A stretch of 5,386 nt of DNA, taken from NCBI GenBank assembly GCA_012033095.1, contig JAAUPO010000206.1:1-5386 (forward strand). Reading direction: 5' to 3'. The DNA comes from Synechococcaceae cyanobacterium RL_1_2. Lineage in GTDB: Bacteria; Cyanobacteriota; Cyanobacteriia; Cyanobacteriales; JAAUPO01. The notes under the pieces were generated by a model. The model was not told where the DNA came from. It did no database searches and saw nothing but the letters and a program-made list of their open reading frames with translations. The position numbers and the translations under genes are program-made. Shown here piece by piece: positions 4,386-5,386 of this stretch (positions within the stretch are counted from its first letter, which is position 1; the number at the start of each line of letters is the position of its first letter).

Positions 4386-5288
4386 ATGGTTAAGTTTTGT
4401 TTGGTAGTGGGGATGGCGATGGCTATCTGGTTAGGGTTTAACCTGTCAGGGGCTGAGGCTACGGTTCATGCTTCTAATCCTTTGGGGGTTGGGGTTAATT
4501 TTTTTCTGCAAGGGGAATATGAGGAGGCGATCGAGGAATTTAATCAGCTTGAGGCCTTAACCACGGAGGACTCAGGCCTTGTACATAATTATTTGTGTAA
4601 GGCTTATCTCTACTTGGGTAATCATGGTGCGGCATTGGCTAGTTGTGGCCAAGCGATCGCGTTAACCCCCCGTAACCAGGAGGCCCATCTACACCAAGGG
4701 CTAGCCTATTATCAATTATCCCAATATGATCAGGCGATCGAGGCTTACCACCGGGCTATTACTTTGCAACCAACGGATTTTCGAGGCTATTATCACCAGG
4801 GGTTAGCTTATTTTGCGTTGGGGGATTTGGACAATGCCCTGGCAAGCTACAATCAGGCTCTCCAGCGATGTGTTATGGCCTATAACAAGACTAAAGCTCT
4901 AATTTATAGCGATCGCGGTTTAACTTATTTAGCGTTGGAGCAATTACCCCAGGCGATCGAGGATCTCAGTTTAGCTATTCAGCTTAATCCGAAGGATGTG
5001 ATGAGTTATTATCATCGGGCCTGTGCCTGCCATGAACATCACCATTATGAGCAAGCGATCGCGGATTTTAGTGCGGTGTTAGCGGAGCATCCTGATTACA
5101 CTGAAGTTTATATGTATCGAGGTTTGAGCCACCATCAGCTTGGCCATAATCAACCAGCCATCAAGGATTTAAAATTGGCGATGGAGCAATTTGAACAACA
5201 GAATAATCAACGTAAATACCAAGAAGCTCGCCAGTATTTACAGAGTTTACAAAAAGCGATCGTTAATTATGGGGAAGTAATCGTTTAA
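4386..5288 (+). CDS. Secreted or membrane-tethered tetratricopeptide-repeat protein
   Basis: A 300-residue protein with an N-terminal signal sequence or anchor (MVKFCLVVGMAMAIWLGF, possible cleavage after GAEA or VHA near 25-29), then about seven TPR units: about 32-60, 65-97, 98-131, 132-165, 171-204, 205-238 and 239-272. Each shows the A/G-Y, G, A-I and P pattern, best in QEAHLHQGLAYYQLSQYDQA. A charged helical tail follows. TPR arrays are protein-docking scaffolds; the partner cannot be read from sequence and I assign no pathway. The export signal places it in the periplasm or thylakoid lumen, or bound to the membrane. The ATG at 4386 is favoured because later Met codons would lose Lys3 of the signal sequence. 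An AGGGA lies 3 bases before it. It follows petJ on the same strand, but a strong terminator separates them. Six of its Ala-Ile pairs are encoded by GCGATCG. The gene is intact. Confidence 0.9.
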   Translation: MVKFCLVVGMAMAIWLGFNLSGAEATVHASNPLGVGVNFFLQGEYEEAIEEFNQLEALTTEDSGLVHNYLCKAYLYLGNHGAALASCGQAIALTPRNQEAHLHQGLAYYQLSQYDQAIEAYHRAITLQPTDFRGYYHQGLAYFALGDLDNALASYNQALQRCVMAYNKTKALIYSDRGLTYLALEQLPQAIEDLSLAIQLNPKDVMSYYHRACACHEHHHYEQAIADFSAVLAEHPDYTEVYMYRGLSHHQLGHNQPAIKDLKLAMEQFEQQNNQRKYQEARQYLQSLQKAIVNYGEVIV

Positions 5289-5386
5289 GGAATAAGAATT
5301 TAATAACATCTAAAACTTAAATATCGATGGGTTACGCTCCCTTGAAGGATACCCTGCAAATTTCTAAGTTATTTAATTCACGATCC
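5289..5386. other. Non-coding right flank
   Basis: AT-rich sequence after the TPR stop codon. GGGT near 5330 and ACCC near 5351 could form a loose hairpin but no T-run follows, so I do not call a terminator. The last 24 bases are the right copy of the direct repeat found at 37-60. Confidence 0.5.
5363..5386 (+). repeat. 24-bp direct repeat, right copy
   Basis: Identical to 37-60 in the same orientation, and it ends exactly at the window edge, so its true right boundary is unknown. If the repeat is a dispersed element, the sequence beyond the edge should continue to match position 61 onward (ttagttgtct). Confidence 0.85.

Noticed and set aside
1..5386. Window length of 5386, the same as phage phiX174
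   Set aside because: Gene content and sequence are cyanobacterial; the length match is coincidental.

Overview
The window looks like chromosomal DNA of a cyanobacterium. It holds four full copies of the cyanobacterial octamer GCGATCGC (2815, 4653, 4909, 5055) and many partial ones. It also has a cytochrome c6 gene, a cyanobacterial-type short signal peptidase I, and the C-rich intergenic repeats (aagccccc...gggggattta) common in unicellular and filamentous cyanobacteria. It is AT-rich, with long gene-poor spacers. I see no phage, plasmid or CRISPR signature and no transposase.

Layout. 1-360 is non-coding: a 24-bp sequence repeated exactly at the right edge of the window, a remnant of the C-rich repeat, and a strong minus-strand terminator (301-328). 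361-847 (minus) is a frameshifted gene for a signal-peptide, periplasmic-domain, single-TM protein resembling the NikL component of nickel/cobalt uptake systems. 848-1392 is a spacer with MITE-like copy A (1144-1303) and a probable lepB terminator. lepB (1393-1983, minus) is intact, with every catalytic motif. Upstream of it, also on the minus strand, is a small coiled-coil protein of unknown function (2097-2336) with a perfect Shine-Dalgarno. 2340-2751 holds MITE-like copy B and three AT-rich tandem repeats. 2752-3114 (minus) is an ArsR-family repressor with a 10-bp-periodic repeat array over its likely promoter. 3115-3941 has no convincing protein gene. petJ (cytochrome c6, 3942-4268, plus) is followed by a strong terminator that ends 8 bases before the start codon of a secreted TPR protein (4386-5288, plus).

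How the genes relate. The minus-strand half (NikL-like gene, lepB, small gene, arsR) is not one operon: gaps are large and terminators intervene. petJ and the TPR gene are co-oriented, and the terminator between them looks like an attenuator or a partial read-through point. A functional link is weak: LepB removes signal peptides such as those on cytochrome c6, the TPR protein and the NikL-like protein, but that is a general housekeeping role. The ArsR regulator lacks metal-ligand motifs, and its most likely target is its own promoter.

Most notable. petJ appears to carry three single-base insertions within about 33 bases that together restore the frame, so a short stretch spanning the signal-peptide cleavage site is read in the wrong frame while the haem-binding part is intact. 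With the one-base frameshift in the NikL-like gene, this suggests either real indel mutations or local sequence errors. I found no evidence of a new multi-gene system here.
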